Shown one piece after another: positions 17,047-26,900 of a stretch of DNA of 64,000 nt. The notes beneath the pieces are model-generated. The model had not been told where the DNA came from. It was given only the letters and a program-made list of their open reading frames with translations, and did not search any database. The stretch is from Eubacterium_B sp034180045. GTDB taxonomy: Bacteria; Bacillota; Clostridia; Peptostreptococcales; Anaerovoracaceae. The stretch covers positions 105,494 to 169,493 of the forward strand of contig JAXFOY010000009.1 in NCBI GenBank assembly GCA_034180045.1, given 5' to 3'. The stretch's first letter is position 1; every line of letters starts with the position of its first letter. Position numbers and translations under genes: made by a program.

Positions 17047-17798
17047 GTAAAATTATTTCGGCTGAGAATTTGAGTTTGTGGTACGGAAATACAAAAGCTT
17101 TGAATAACATAGATTTGAATATTGAAGAAAACAGCATAACAGCCTTAATAGGTCCTTCGGGATGTGGAAAATCAACCTTTTTAAGGACAGTAAACAGAAT
17201 GAACGATTTGATAGAAGATATAAAAATAGAAGGCAGTATCAAATATCGTAATAAAGATATATTAGGTGAGGATGTAGACGTAATTGAACTTAGAAAGAAT
17301 ATCGGCATGGTATTTCAAAAGCCGAATCCTTTTCAGATGAGCATATACGATAACATTGCCTATGGACCTCGCACACATGGTATAAAAAATAAGGCGAAGC
17401 TCGATGAAATAATAGAAGAATCATTAAAAGGTGCTGCAATTTGGGATGAGGTTAAGGACAGATTGAAAAAATCCGCACTCGGTCTTTCAGGAGGTCAGCA
17501 GCAAAGACTATGTATTGCAAGGGCTTTGGCAGTAAAGCCCGATATACTTTTGATGGACGAGCCGACAAGCGCACTTGACCCTATTTCTACATCAAAAATA
17601 GAGGATTTGGTAATAGATTTGAAAAAACAGTTTACTATAATAATGGTTACGCATAACATGCAGCAAGCGGTGAGAGTCTCAGATCAGACAGCTTTCTTTT
17701 TGATGGGAGAGTTGGTGGAATACGGCGATACTGAAAAATTGTTTGAAGCGCCTATAGATAGGAGAACGGAAGACTACATTACGGGGAGGTTCGGTTGA
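17043..17798 (+). CDS. pstB: Phosphate ABC transporter ATPase PstB
   Basis: ATP-binding subunit of 251 residues. Walker A GPSGCGKST near residue 36, the PstB-specific RTVNRMNDLI, Q-loop VFQKPNPFQMSIYDNIAYGPR, signature LSGGQQQRLCIARAL and Walker B ILLMDEPTSALDP. It is translationally coupled to pstA and phoU by ATGA overlaps. Confidence 0.96.
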   Translation: MSKIISAENLSLWYGNTKALNNIDLNIEENSITALIGPSGCGKSTFLRTVNRMNDLIEDIKIEGSIKYRNKDILGEDVDVIELRKNIGMVFQKPNPFQMSIYDNIAYGPRTHGIKNKAKLDEIIEESLKGAAIWDEVKDRLKKSALGLSGGQQQRLCIARALAVKPDILLMDEPTSALDPISTSKIEDLVIDLKKQFTIIMVTHNMQQAVRVSDQTAFFLMGELVEYGDTEKLFEAPIDRRTEDYITGRFG

Positions 17799-18442
17799 TG
17801 AGAAATAAGTTTGATGAACAGCTGCTTTTACTTAATAATAACCTGACGAAGATGGGGGCGCTTTGTGAAGATGCAATTTCTCTTGTTACGAGGGCTTTAG
17901 TTTCGGAAGATGACTTTGCGAGAAATAAGATTTCACCTCTAGAGTCGGAAATTGATGAAATGGAAAAAAATATCGAAAGTTTGTGTATGAAACTATTGCT
18001 TCAGCAGCAGCCTGTGGCTAGAGATTTACGCTTAATTTCTGCGGCGCTGAAGATGATTACGGACATGGAGAGAATAGGAGACCAGGCATCGGATATTGCC
18101 GAAATTATTCCATATTTGAACGGAAGAAGGGGGAGCGAGGGAAAAGTCGTAAAAGAAATGGCTGAGGCAAGTATAAAAATGGTGGTAGAAAGTGTGGAAG
18201 CTTTTGTCAATAGAGACATAACACTTGCCGAAAATGTGGTAAAATATGATGATATAGTAGATGAATATTTCGAAAAAATAAAGGATAGGCTTGTGCGAAT
18301 GATAGCGGAAAATCATGAAGACGGCGAATATGCTATTAATCTTCTGATGATTGCTAAGTATCTTGAGAGAATAGGAGATCATGCTACAAATATCGCAGAA
18401 TGGGTGATATTCTCAATTACAGGCGTACACAAAGAGGAGTGA
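17795..18442 (+). CDS. phoU: Phosphate signalling protein PhoU
   Basis: Cytoplasmic protein of 215 residues with two three-helix PhoU repeats; each carries the metal-binding helix pattern (MITDMERIGDQASDIAE near residue 87 and AKYLERIGDHATNIAEW near 188). PhoU links Pst transporter state to PhoR and represses the regulon when phosphate is plentiful. It overlaps pstB and precedes phoP by 4 bases. Confidence 0.95.
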   Translation: MMRNKFDEQLLLLNNNLTKMGALCEDAISLVTRALVSEDDFARNKISPLESEIDEMEKNIESLCMKLLLQQQPVARDLRLISAALKMITDMERIGDQASDIAEIIPYLNGRRGSEGKVVKEMAEASIKMVVESVEAFVNRDITLAENVVKYDDIVDEYFEKIKDRLVRMIAENHEDGEYAINLLMIAKYLERIGDHATNIAEWVIFSITGVHKEE

Positions 18443-18446
18443 TTTT

Positions 18447-19127
18447 ATGATTTGGTGCGTGGAAGATGATACTAACATAAGAGAGATGGAGTTATATACG
18501 CTTCAGATGGCAAATTACGAAACTCGCGGATTTTCTGACGGAGAAAGTTTTTTTGATGCCTTAGAAACAGAGAAACCTGCTCTTGTTTTATTAGACATTA
18601 TGTTACCGCAAACCGATGGAATTGAAATTCTGAAAAAGATAAGGGAGAGGCGAGATACCGAAGATATTGCCGTCATAATGACAACTGCAAGAAGTGAAGA
18701 ATACGACAAGGTGCTAAGTCTCGACCTTGGGGCTGATGACTATTTGGTAAAGCCCTTCGGCATGATGGAGATGGTTTCGCATGTCAAAGCTGTTCTGCGG
18801 CGTTACAAACCGAAAAGTGCGGAAAACACACTAAGTGTCGGAAAAATTTATATGAATCTCGATAAGCATTTTGTACGCACCGAACAGGGAGAAGCTGTTT
18901 TGACCTTCAAAGAGTATGAACTTCTGAAAATTTTTTTGAAAAATCCCGGCAGAGCCTTTACAAGAGACCAACTTTTCGCAAGCGTATGGGGCGAAGATTA
19001 TATTGGTGAAAGCAGGACTGTAGATATGCACATCAAAACCTTACGGCATAAGCTGGGAACATGCGGCGCACGTATAGAAACGATAAGGAACGTGGGATAT
19101 AGAATTAACCCGCGGGAGGAGATATAA
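18447..19127 (+). CDS. phoP: Phosphate-regulon response regulator (PhoP/PhoB type)
   Basis: OmpR/PhoB-family regulator, 226 residues. Receiver domain 1-115 with acidic pocket EDD, phospho-acceptor Asp in LVLLDIMLPQ and Lys in DDYLVKPFG. A C-terminal winged helix (LTFKEYELLKIFLKNPG, ESRTVDMHIKTLRHKLG) binds DNA. Operon position after phoU and before a PAS-containing kinase supports phosphate control; the target is most likely the repeats at 14374-14414. Confidence 0.92.
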   Translation: MIWCVEDDTNIREMELYTLQMANYETRGFSDGESFFDALETEKPALVLLDIMLPQTDGIEILKKIRERRDTEDIAVIMTTARSEEYDKVLSLDLGADDYLVKPFGMMEMVSHVKAVLRRYKPKSAENTLSVGKIYMNLDKHFVRTEQGEAVLTFKEYELLKIFLKNPGRAFTRDQLFASVWGEDYIGESRTVDMHIKTLRHKLGTCGARIETIRNVGYRINPREEI

Positions 19128-19128
19128 A

Positions 19129-20802
19129 TTGACAAAAAAAATATTCAAATCAATTTTAATCACGGCAGGTCTTGTATTTATTTCATGTATCGTATTAATA
19201 ATGGGTGTGTTATACGAATACTTTGAGGCTCAGCAAAAAAAACAGCTTAATTCAGAGCTGGAACTGGCTTTTATCGGCGTTGAAAAACTAGGAGTTTCTT
19301 ATCTGCAAACACTTGACAGTCAAAATGAAAGATTTACATACATTTCCGCGGGCGGTGAGGTTATCTTTGACACATCTATAAATTCAGATAAACTGGAGAA
19401 TCATAGGGAAAGACAGGAAGTGAAAGAAGCCTTGGAAAAGGGACATGGTGAAAGCATCAGATATTCCGGCACTTTGACCGAAAAAACCATATATATGGCA
19501 AAGAAGTTGCCGAATGGAGATATTATCAGGGTGTCTATAAGTCAAATGACTATATGGAAACTCTTTATATCTATGTCTCAGCCTCTATTTATAGTTGCAC
19601 TTTTAAGCTTTGCAGTTTCATATTTTGCAGCGAGGAAGATGGCGACGAAAATTGTAAATCCGTTAAATGAAATGAATCTTGATAAACCACTTGAAAACGA
19701 AGCATATGACGAACTTGCGCCTATGCTTAAAAGGCTTGAGTATCAACAGAGAAAAATTGAAAATCAAAGGCAGGAACTTGGCAAAAAGGAGAGCGAACTT
19801 AACTCTGTAATAGCAAACATGAAAGAGGGATTGGTGCTGCTGAGTGCTGATAGAAAAATCATCGGGATAAATCCCGCTGCGGAGATATTCTTTAATGCTG
19901 ATGACAGGTGTATAGGGAGGGATTTTATTTTAATCGAAAGAGACCATAAAATCACATCTTTACTTGATGAAGCGGAACTTAAAGGCGCAAAAGAACTTTT
20001 GCTTGATAGAAAGGGACGAGTTTTTCAAATTAATGCAAGCAGCATAGGCGGAGAACAATCGAAGCAGGGAACGGTACTTTTGATATTTGATATTACAGAT
20101 AAGGCTTTTGCGGAGCAAAACAGAAGGGAGTTTGCGGCAAATGTCAGTCACGAACTTAAAACGCCTTTACACACCATTATGGGAAGTTCCGAGCTAATAG
20201 AAAACGGAATGGTAAAAGGAGAGAAACTGACAGCATTTGCCGGGCAGATAAAATCAGAAGCCTCAAGGCTGGTAAGCTTGATAGAGGATATCATGCATAT
20301 ATCAAAGCTGGATGAGAAGATAGAAATGACAGCGGAAAAGGTTAATCTGGCTGAGATAGCGGAGTCTGAGCTCAAGGCATTATCGTGTTTGGCGAGCGAA
20401 ATGAAGGTCAGCACGAGCCTGGACACTTCGGGTTATGACGGTATTCCGGTCTATGCACCATCACAGCTCGTACGCGAAATTTTCCATAATCTTTGTGAAA
20501 ATGCAGTAAAATACAATGTTTGCGGCGGGAAGGTGAATATCAATATAGAAAGTATGGACGGTAAAGACTATATAAAAGTAAAGGATAACGGCATAGGGAT
20601 TTCAAAGGAAAACCGGGAGCGTGTATTTGAGCGATTCTACAGGGTAGACAAAAGCAGGTCCAAGGAGAGCGGAGGAACAGGACTTGGTTTATCCATAGTA
20701 AAACATGCAGTTGAATATATGGGCGGGAGTATACAAATGATAAGTGATGAAGGGAAAGGCACGGAAATATGCGTTTGTCTTCCCAGGCGTCATATATCGT
20801 AA
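19129..20802 (+). CDS. phoR: Phosphate-regulon sensor histidine kinase PhoR
   Basis: Membrane sensor kinase, 557 residues, TTG start 8 bases after GGGAGGA. Two transmembrane segments (about 8-28 and 150-166) flank an extracellular sensor of about 120 residues. Then come a coiled linker, a PAS domain (SVIANMKEGLVLLSADRKIIGINPAAE), the H-box ANVSHELKTPLHTIMG and ATPase boxes: N (HNLCENAVKYN), G1 (VKDNGIGISKE) and G2 (GGTGLGLSIVKHAVEYMGG). It is the last gene of the pst-pho operon, phosphorylating the upstream regulator. Confidence 0.93.
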   Translation: MTKKIFKSILITAGLVFISCIVLIMGVLYEYFEAQQKKQLNSELELAFIGVEKLGVSYLQTLDSQNERFTYISAGGEVIFDTSINSDKLENHRERQEVKEALEKGHGESIRYSGTLTEKTIYMAKKLPNGDIIRVSISQMTIWKLFISMSQPLFIVALLSFAVSYFAARKMATKIVNPLNEMNLDKPLENEAYDELAPMLKRLEYQQRKIENQRQELGKKESELNSVIANMKEGLVLLSADRKIIGINPAAEIFFNADDRCIGRDFILIERDHKITSLLDEAELKGAKELLLDRKGRVFQINASSIGGEQSKQGTVLLIFDITDKAFAEQNRREFAANVSHELKTPLHTIMGSSELIENGMVKGEKLTAFAGQIKSEASRLVSLIEDIMHISKLDEKIEMTAEKVNLAEIAESELKALSCLASEMKVSTSLDTSGYDGIPVYAPSQLVREIFHNLCENAVKYNVCGGKVNINIESMDGKDYIKVKDNGIGISKENRERVFERFYRVDKSRSKESGGTGLGLSIVKHAVEYMGGSIQMISDEGKGTEICVCLPRRHIS

Positions 20803-20833
20803 TTAATTTAGCTGAAGATATATAATATATTGC

Positions 20834-20862
20834 TTGCAATTTACAGCTTAACATGGTATAGT
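20834..20862 (+). promoter_or_regulatory. rpsO promoter
   Basis: TTGCAA, 17-base spacer, TATAGT. A leader of about 75 bases follows, containing a short CGCT/AGCG hairpin near 20901-20924; I cannot show that it is an S15 autoregulatory fold. Confidence 0.65.
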
Positions 20863-20944
20863 TATTAGACAAGTTTACTTTTGCTTGGTTTGCGATACTC
20901 TGACGCTCTCTCGGCAAAAGCGTATTAGAAAAAGGAGAAATATT

Positions 20945-21211
20945 ATGATTACTAAAGAACAGAAAGCTGCAATTATCAGCGAATATGCAACTAAAGAGGG
21001 TGACACAGGCTCTCCCGAAGTACAAGTAGCTGTACTGACAGCAAGGATTAATGATCTTAACGAGCACCTAAAGGTTCATAAGAAGGACCACCATTCAAGA
21101 CGCGGTTTGCTTAAGATGGTCGGTCAGAGAAGAAATCTTCTTAACTACCTCAAGGATGTGGATATAGAAAGATACAGAAATCTTATTGCTCGTCTAGGCT
21201 TGAGAAAGTAG
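20945..21211 (+). CDS. rpsO: 30S ribosomal protein S15
   Basis: Small-subunit protein of 88 residues that binds the 16S central domain. Typical sequence: EGDTGSPEVQVAVLTARI, LNEHLKVHKKDHHSRRGLL and VGQRRNLLNYL. The start chosen is ATG 20945 after AAAGGAG; the ORF can be opened upstream to 20885 but those 20 residues do not belong to S15. It has its own promoter and terminator and lies just before pnp, the common rpsO-pnp order. Confidence 0.97.
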   Translation: MITKEQKAAIISEYATKEGDTGSPEVQVAVLTARINDLNEHLKVHKKDHHSRRGLLKMVGQRRNLLNYLKDVDIERYRNLIARLGLRK

Positions 21212-21227
21212 TTATACTGATTATGTT

Positions 21228-21254
21228 AGCGAGGTCACAGACCTCGCTTTTTTT
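21228..21254 (+). terminator. rpsO intrinsic terminator
   Basis: Perfect 9-bp stem AGCGAGGTC/GACCTCGCT, ACA loop, T7. Confidence 0.9.
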
Positions 21255-21270
21255 AGGCAGATCAACCGAT

Positions 21271-21301
21271 TTGTCGTGATATTGTTGCCTAAGGGTACAA
21301 T
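21271..21301 (+). promoter_or_regulatory. Possible pnp promoter
   Basis: TTGTCG and TACAAT with a 19-base spacer, 24 bases before the pnp start; the spacer is long, so confidence is modest. Confidence 0.4.
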
Positions 21302-21324
21302 AAACAGGAAGGAGTTGTTTATTA

Positions 21325-23433
21325 ATGGCAAGATTTACAGATTACAGAACATTTAAGACTGCAGTCGGAGGAAGACTTCTGGAATTTGAAATTGGCAAAA
21401 TTTGCGAACAGGCAAATGGTCAAGTAATGGTAAAGTATGGAGAGTCGGTAGTGAGTGTAACCGTTTGCGCATCTAAGGAAGCGAGAGCGGATATAGACTT
21501 TTTGCCACTTTCATGTGATTACGAAGAGAAGATGTACGCTTCAGGAAAGATTCCGGGAGGATTCATCAGAAGAGAAGGCAGACCTAGTGAAAAGGCAATT
21601 CTAAGTTCAAGACTTATGGATAGACCTCTTCGTCCGCTTTTCCCAAAGGGTTATCATAATGATGTTGTTGTGGTAGCGACAGTAATGTCGGTTGACCTTG
21701 ATTGTGAAACCGATATTATGGCGATGGTAGGTGCATCGGTTGCGATTGCGACATCAGATATTCCGTGGGAGGGACCTATTGCGGCGGTTAGAGTAGGCAG
21801 AGTTGACGGAAGATTCATCATAAATCCTACACTGGAGCAGAGAGAGCGTTCAGATATTAATTTAACGGTAGCAGGTACTAAGGAAGCCATAATGATGGTT
21901 GAGGCGGGAGCAGATGAAGTTCCTGAGGACGTAATGCTCGATGCCATTTTCTTCGGACACGATGAAATAAAGAATCTGGTTGCCTTTATTGACGAAATCG
22001 TTGCAGAGGTAGGTAAGGAAAAGAAAGCACTCGTTCTTAACACTGTTCCGGAAGATATAGATGCAGCGGTAAGGGCATATGCAACGGACAAAATGCTTGA
22101 AGCTATCCATACATTTGACAAACTCGAGCGTCTAGACAAAATGGATGCGGTAGAAGTAGAAACAAAGGAGCATTTTGCTGAAATCTATCCGGAAAACGAA
22201 AAGGATATAGCTTCGGTTTTATATAATATTACAAAAGAAACTGTTAGGAATATGATACTCGATGAGGGCATAAGACCTGATAACCGTAAGACCGATGAAA
22301 TAAGACCGGTATGGTGTGAAACCGGTATGCTTCCTAGAGTACACGGCAGCGGTCTTTTTACAAGAGGTCAGACTCAGGTAATGTCAACATGTACGCTTGC
22401 GCCTGCAAGTGAGGCTCAGATGATTGACGGAATCACAGAACAGACCGAGAAGAGATATATGCATCACTATAACTTCCCGGGATACTGTACAGGTGAAGCA
22501 AAATCACCAAGGAGCCCGGGAAGAAGAGAAATCGGTCACGGAGCACTAGCTGAGAGAGCTCTTCTTCCGGTAATTCCACCAGTAGAAGAATTCCCATATG
22601 CACTCAGAGTCGTTTCAGATGTACTGTCTTCAAACGGTTCAAGTTCTATGGGCTCAACATGCGGTTCAACGCTTGCACTTATGGATGCAGGTGTACCTAT
22701 CAAAAGACCTGTTTCAGGTATTGCCATGGGACTTATTTCAAGAACTGAGGAAGACGGAAGCCAGAAGATTGCGATACTGAGCGATATTCAGGGAATGGAA
22801 GATTTCCTTGGTGATATGGACTTTAAGGTGACAGGTACGGAAGTAGGCGTTACAGCTATACAGATGGATATCAAGATTCATGGTCTTTCAAGAGAAATCC
22901 TATCAAAAGCACTTGCACAGGCTAAGGACGGAAGAGCACACATTCTTAATGTAATGCTTGAGGAACTTCCTGAGCCGCGCAAAGAGATGTCAAAGTATGC
23001 TCCAAGAAGCATCAATATGATGATTGACCCTGATAAGATTAGGATTGTCATAGGTCCGGGCGGTAAGACAATCAATAGAATTATTGATGAAACAGGTGTT
23101 AAGATAGATATCGCTGAAGACGCATCGGGTCTTATCAGCATATACAGTTCGGATATGGCAGGTGCAGAAGCTGCTAAACGTGAAATTGAACTTTTGACAA
23201 AGGATGTAGAAGTAGGTGAAGTCTACGAGGGTAAGGTTACCAAAATAATGACATTTGGTGCATTTATTGAGATTTTACCGGGTAAAGAGGGCTTGCTGCA
23301 TATTTCCAAGATGGCAGACCACCGCGTCGAAAAGGTTGAAGATGTGATGAATGTCGGAGATGAAGTAAGCGTTAAGGTAAACGAAATAGATACGCAAAAT
23401 CGTATTAACTTAGTGAGAGCAAAGACTAAGTAA
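21325..23433 (+). CDS. pnp: Polyribonucleotide nucleotidyltransferase (PNPase)
   Basis: 3'-5' phosphorolytic exoribonuclease, 702 residues. Two RNase PH cores: the first with FLPLSCDYEEKMYASGKIPGGFIRREGRPSE-type motif (residues 53-83), the second with GLFTRGQTQVMSTCTLAP and the catalytic SNGSSSMGSTCGSTLALMDAG region. KH domain near 555-615 (IRIVIGPGGKTINRIIDETG) and a C-terminal S1 domain (GEVYEGKVTKIMTFGAFIEILPGKEGLLHIS). The start follows AAGGAG. It acts in RNA decay, probably inside a degradosome. Confidence 0.97.
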   Translation: MARFTDYRTFKTAVGGRLLEFEIGKICEQANGQVMVKYGESVVSVTVCASKEARADIDFLPLSCDYEEKMYASGKIPGGFIRREGRPSEKAILSSRLMDRPLRPLFPKGYHNDVVVVATVMSVDLDCETDIMAMVGASVAIATSDIPWEGPIAAVRVGRVDGRFIINPTLEQRERSDINLTVAGTKEAIMMVEAGADEVPEDVMLDAIFFGHDEIKNLVAFIDEIVAEVGKEKKALVLNTVPEDIDAAVRAYATDKMLEAIHTFDKLERLDKMDAVEVETKEHFAEIYPENEKDIASVLYNITKETVRNMILDEGIRPDNRKTDEIRPVWCETGMLPRVHGSGLFTRGQTQVMSTCTLAPASEAQMIDGITEQTEKRYMHHYNFPGYCTGEAKSPRSPGRREIGHGALAERALLPVIPPVEEFPYALRVVSDVLSSNGSSSMGSTCGSTLALMDAGVPIKRPVSGIAMGLISRTEEDGSQKIAILSDIQGMEDFLGDMDFKVTGTEVGVTAIQMDIKIHGLSREILSKALAQAKDGRAHILNVMLEELPEPRKEMSKYAPRSINMMIDPDKIRIVIGPGGKTINRIIDETGVKIDIAEDASGLISIYSSDMAGAEAAKREIELLTKDVEVGEVYEGKVTKIMTFGAFIEILPGKEGLLHISKMADHRVEKVEDVMNVGDEVSVKVNEIDTQNRINLVRAKTK

Positions 23434-23497
23434 CTTGGATTAATCGAACCGATTACGGATAATCAACAAAATAAAGCTATAAAATTCATCAAAGAAT

Positions 23498-23536
23498 TAA
23501 GAAGTGCATTTCAAAAATGATACTTCTTAGTTCTTT
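23498..23536 (+). terminator. pnp intrinsic terminator
   Basis: 8-bp stem TAAGAAGT/ACTTCTTA, with a possible inner CATT/AATG pairing, followed by a T-rich run. Confidence 0.75.
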
Positions 23537-23611
23537 TTTGTTCGCAAAAATTGGGTAAAACACATATGTGATAATCCTATTTTACTTCGTTTGAAGATAT
23601 GAAAAAAAATC

Positions 23612-23640
23612 TTGAAATCTCATTTGATAAATGTTAATAT
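23612..23640 (+). promoter_or_regulatory. ileS T-box transcript promoter
   Basis: TTGAAA, 17-base spacer, TAATAT. Transcription would start near 23647, just upstream of the T-box leader. Confidence 0.65.
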
Positions 23641-23682
23641 AGCATATAAGTCAATTTTGGGCTTGATTTAATTTAATATTTA

Positions 23683-23890
23683 GACTGAGAAGGAGACAAA
23701 GTAGCTTTAGGCTAATACCCTTACAGAGAGCAGATTAATTGCTGAGAAATCTGCGGTGAACCTAGATGTGAATATCACTCCGGAGTCTGACACTTTAATG
23801 AGAGGCACCTTGTCAGAGGTAAGCAACTAGGGTGGTACCGCGGTTTTGATAATCGTCCCTATGCAGTTTTTTCTGTATGGGGATTTTTTT
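23683..23890 (+). promoter_or_regulatory. T-box riboswitch controlling ileS
   Basis: The T-box sequence AGGGTGGTACCGCG is at 23829-23842. The terminator stem runs from 23852-23866 to 23873-23884 and ends in a T-run; it competes with the antiterminator formed by the T-box sequence. The specifier in Stem I is most likely ATC (23774-23776) in GAATATCAC, an isoleucine codon, which matches the gene. In the known mechanism uncharged tRNA-Ile pairs with the specifier and the T-box and lets transcription continue into ileS. Confidence 0.93.
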
Positions 23891-23904
23891 TAAGGAGAAA
23901 TGAT

Positions 23905-26900
23905 ATGTTTGAAAGATTATCTGAACTACCTGTAGCTGAGGTCCAGCAAGAACAGGTAGAAAAATGGAAAAAAGAAGATTTACTGAAGAAATGTGTTACA
24001 GCTCGTGAAGGCAAACCTAAATATGTATTTTATGAGGGTCCGCCTACAGCTAACGGTATGCCGGGAATTCACCATGTAATGGCTAGAACCCTAAAGGATT
24101 CAGTGTGCAGATACTGGACCATGAAAGGTTATCAGGTGAACCGTAAGGCAGGTTGGGATACTCACGGGCTACCGGTTGAGATTGAAGTTGAAAAGCAACT
24201 CAATATGAACGGAAAGCAGGATATCGAAAAATACGGTATCAAGGAGTTTAACGAAAAGTGTCGTGAATCTGTGTTCACTTATACCGATAAGTGGAGAGAG
24301 ATGACTGAGAGAATGGCGTATCTGGTAGACCTTGACGACCCGTATATAACCTTGGACAACGACTACATCGAAAGCGGATGGTGGATATTGAAGAAGTTCT
24401 TTGATAAGGGGCTTATCTATGAGGGGCATAAGATTTTGCCATACTGTCCAAGATGCGGAACCGGTCTTGCTTCTCACGAGGTTGCTCAGGGATATAAGGA
24501 AGTCAAGGTAAACACACTTACAGTTAAGTTCAAAAAAAAGGGAACGGATAACGAGTACTTTCTTGCATGGACAACGACTGCCTGGACACTTGCAGCAAAT
24601 ACAATGCTTACAGTAGGTCCGGATTTCGACTACATCAAAGCCAAGATGCTTAACGGTAAGGATGAAGGAAATTATTTCTATCTTGCAGAAGCGCTTGCAA
24701 ACAAGGTACTCGGAGAGGGTAATTTTGAGGTAGTAGAGCGTATGAAAGGCAGCGAGCTTGAGTTCATGGAATACGAGCAGCTAATGCCGTTCTGTGAGGT
24801 TAAAGCGGGGGAAAAGGCATTCTTCGTAACTTGTATGGATTATGTTTCTATCGACGACGGTACGGGAATAGTTCACAGTGCTCCTGCTTTTGGTGAAGAT
24901 GACTATCAGTGCGGACGCAAATACGGCGCGGCAATATTACAACCTGTCGATGAACAAGGCTGCTATACTGCAACTCCATGGCAGGGGCATTTTATCATGG
25001 AAGACGGTCTTGATGTAGAAATCATCAAATATCTAGGCGATAAGGTATTTGCAAAACAAAAAATCGAACACAATTATCCACACTGCTGGAGATGCGGTAC
25101 ACCGCTTGTTTACTATGCAAGACAGAGTTGGTATATCAATATGAGTTCGCTGAAAGATGAGCTTGTAGCAAATAACAATACGGTTAATTGGTATCCTCCT
25201 TTTGTTGGTGAAAAGAGATTTGGCAACTGGCTCACAGATGTTAAGGACTGGGCAATCTCCAGATCAAGATACTGGGGAACTCCTATCCCAATATGGAAGT
25301 GCGAATGCGGTCATCTCGAATGTGTAGGAAGCCGTGCTGAGCTTGTAGAAAAAGCTATAGAGAATATAGATGATAATATAGAACTTCACCGTCCATATGT
25401 GGATGATGTGCATTTGACATGTCCGCATTGCGGCAAGCCCATGACCAGAATAGTAGAAGTTATGGACTGCTGGTTTGACTCGGGTGCTATGCCTTTTGCA
25501 CAATGGCATTATCCGTTTGAAAACAAAGAGCATTTTGAAGAAAAACTCTTCCCGGCAGATTTTATATGTGAAGGAATCGACCAGACAAGAGGCTGGTTCT
25601 ACTCATTAATGGCAATCTCCACATTCATAATGGGCAAGGCTCCGTATAAGAATGTGCTTGTTAACGATCTCATCCTGGATAAGGTGGGTAAGAAAATGAG
25701 CAAGTCAAAGGGAAATACCGTTTCCCCATTTGAGCTGTTTGACAAATACGGTGCGGATGCTACGAGGTGGTATTTACTTTCCGTATCACCTGCATGGACG
25801 CCTACTAAATTTGACGAGGACGGACTAAAGGATGTTGTAAGTAAGTTTTTCGGTACATTGAGAAATGTATATAACTTCTTTGTTCTTTACTCAAATCAGG
25901 ATGAATTGGATTTTTCGAGCCTGGATGTTGATTATGAAAAGAGACCGGAGCTTGACCGATGGATTCTCTCCAGATATAACAAGCTCGTTAAAGAAGTTAG
26001 AGAAAATATGGACAGCTATGACCATATGAAAACTGTCAGGGCATTAACTGAATTTGTCAGCGAAGATTTCTCGAATTGGTATATCAGACGTGCGAGAAGA
26101 AGGTTCTACGGCAGCGAAATGACAGAAGATAAGATGAGTGTATATGCTACGACATATGAGGTTCTCGTCGGTGTTTCACTTTTGATTGCGCCATTTGCGC
26201 CGTTCATTTCAGATGAGATATACACCAAGCTTACGGGAGCGGAAAGCGTGCATATAGCTTATATGCCTGAGTGTAATGAAGCTCTGATCGACAAAACCGT
26301 AGAGAAGAGAATGAATCTTGTAAGAACTCTTGTAACTTTAGGTCGCGGCACCCGTGAAAAAGAAAGAATCAAGGTAAGACAGCCTCTTAATGAAATACTT
26401 GTAGACGGAAAATACAAGGCTCTAATAGAGGATTTAACCGATTTGATAAAAGAAGAACTCAATGTTAAGACTGTTGTATTTGCAGATGAGCTGGGAAAAT
26501 ATATGAACCTGTCTCTAAAACCTAATTTCAAGGTTGCAGGACCTGTCCTAGGCAAAAATATAAAGCTGTTTGGCGAAGAACTAGCAAAGGTGGATGCGGC
26601 AGAGTTCGTGGCTGAGCTCGAAGCAGGCGGTAAGGTGAACATGAATATAGCAGGCGAGGATATCGAAGTTATAAATGACTATATAGATATAAGAATTACT
26701 GCTAAAGACGGATTTGCAGTTGCAATGGAAAGCAATGTCTTTACCATTCTCGACACCATGCTGACGCCGGAACTTGTAAAAGAAGGACTCGCAAGAGAGG
26801 TGGTTTCAAAGGTTCAACAGCTTCGTAAGCAAAATGACTTTGAGATGATGGATAGAATCAAAATAGCGCTTGATGCTGATGAAGAAGTTAAAGAAGCAGT

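Noticed and set aside
20863..20944. S15 autoregulatory RNA in the rpsO leader
   Set aside because: Only a weak four-base stem is visible; the known S15 leader folds cannot be drawn convincingly.
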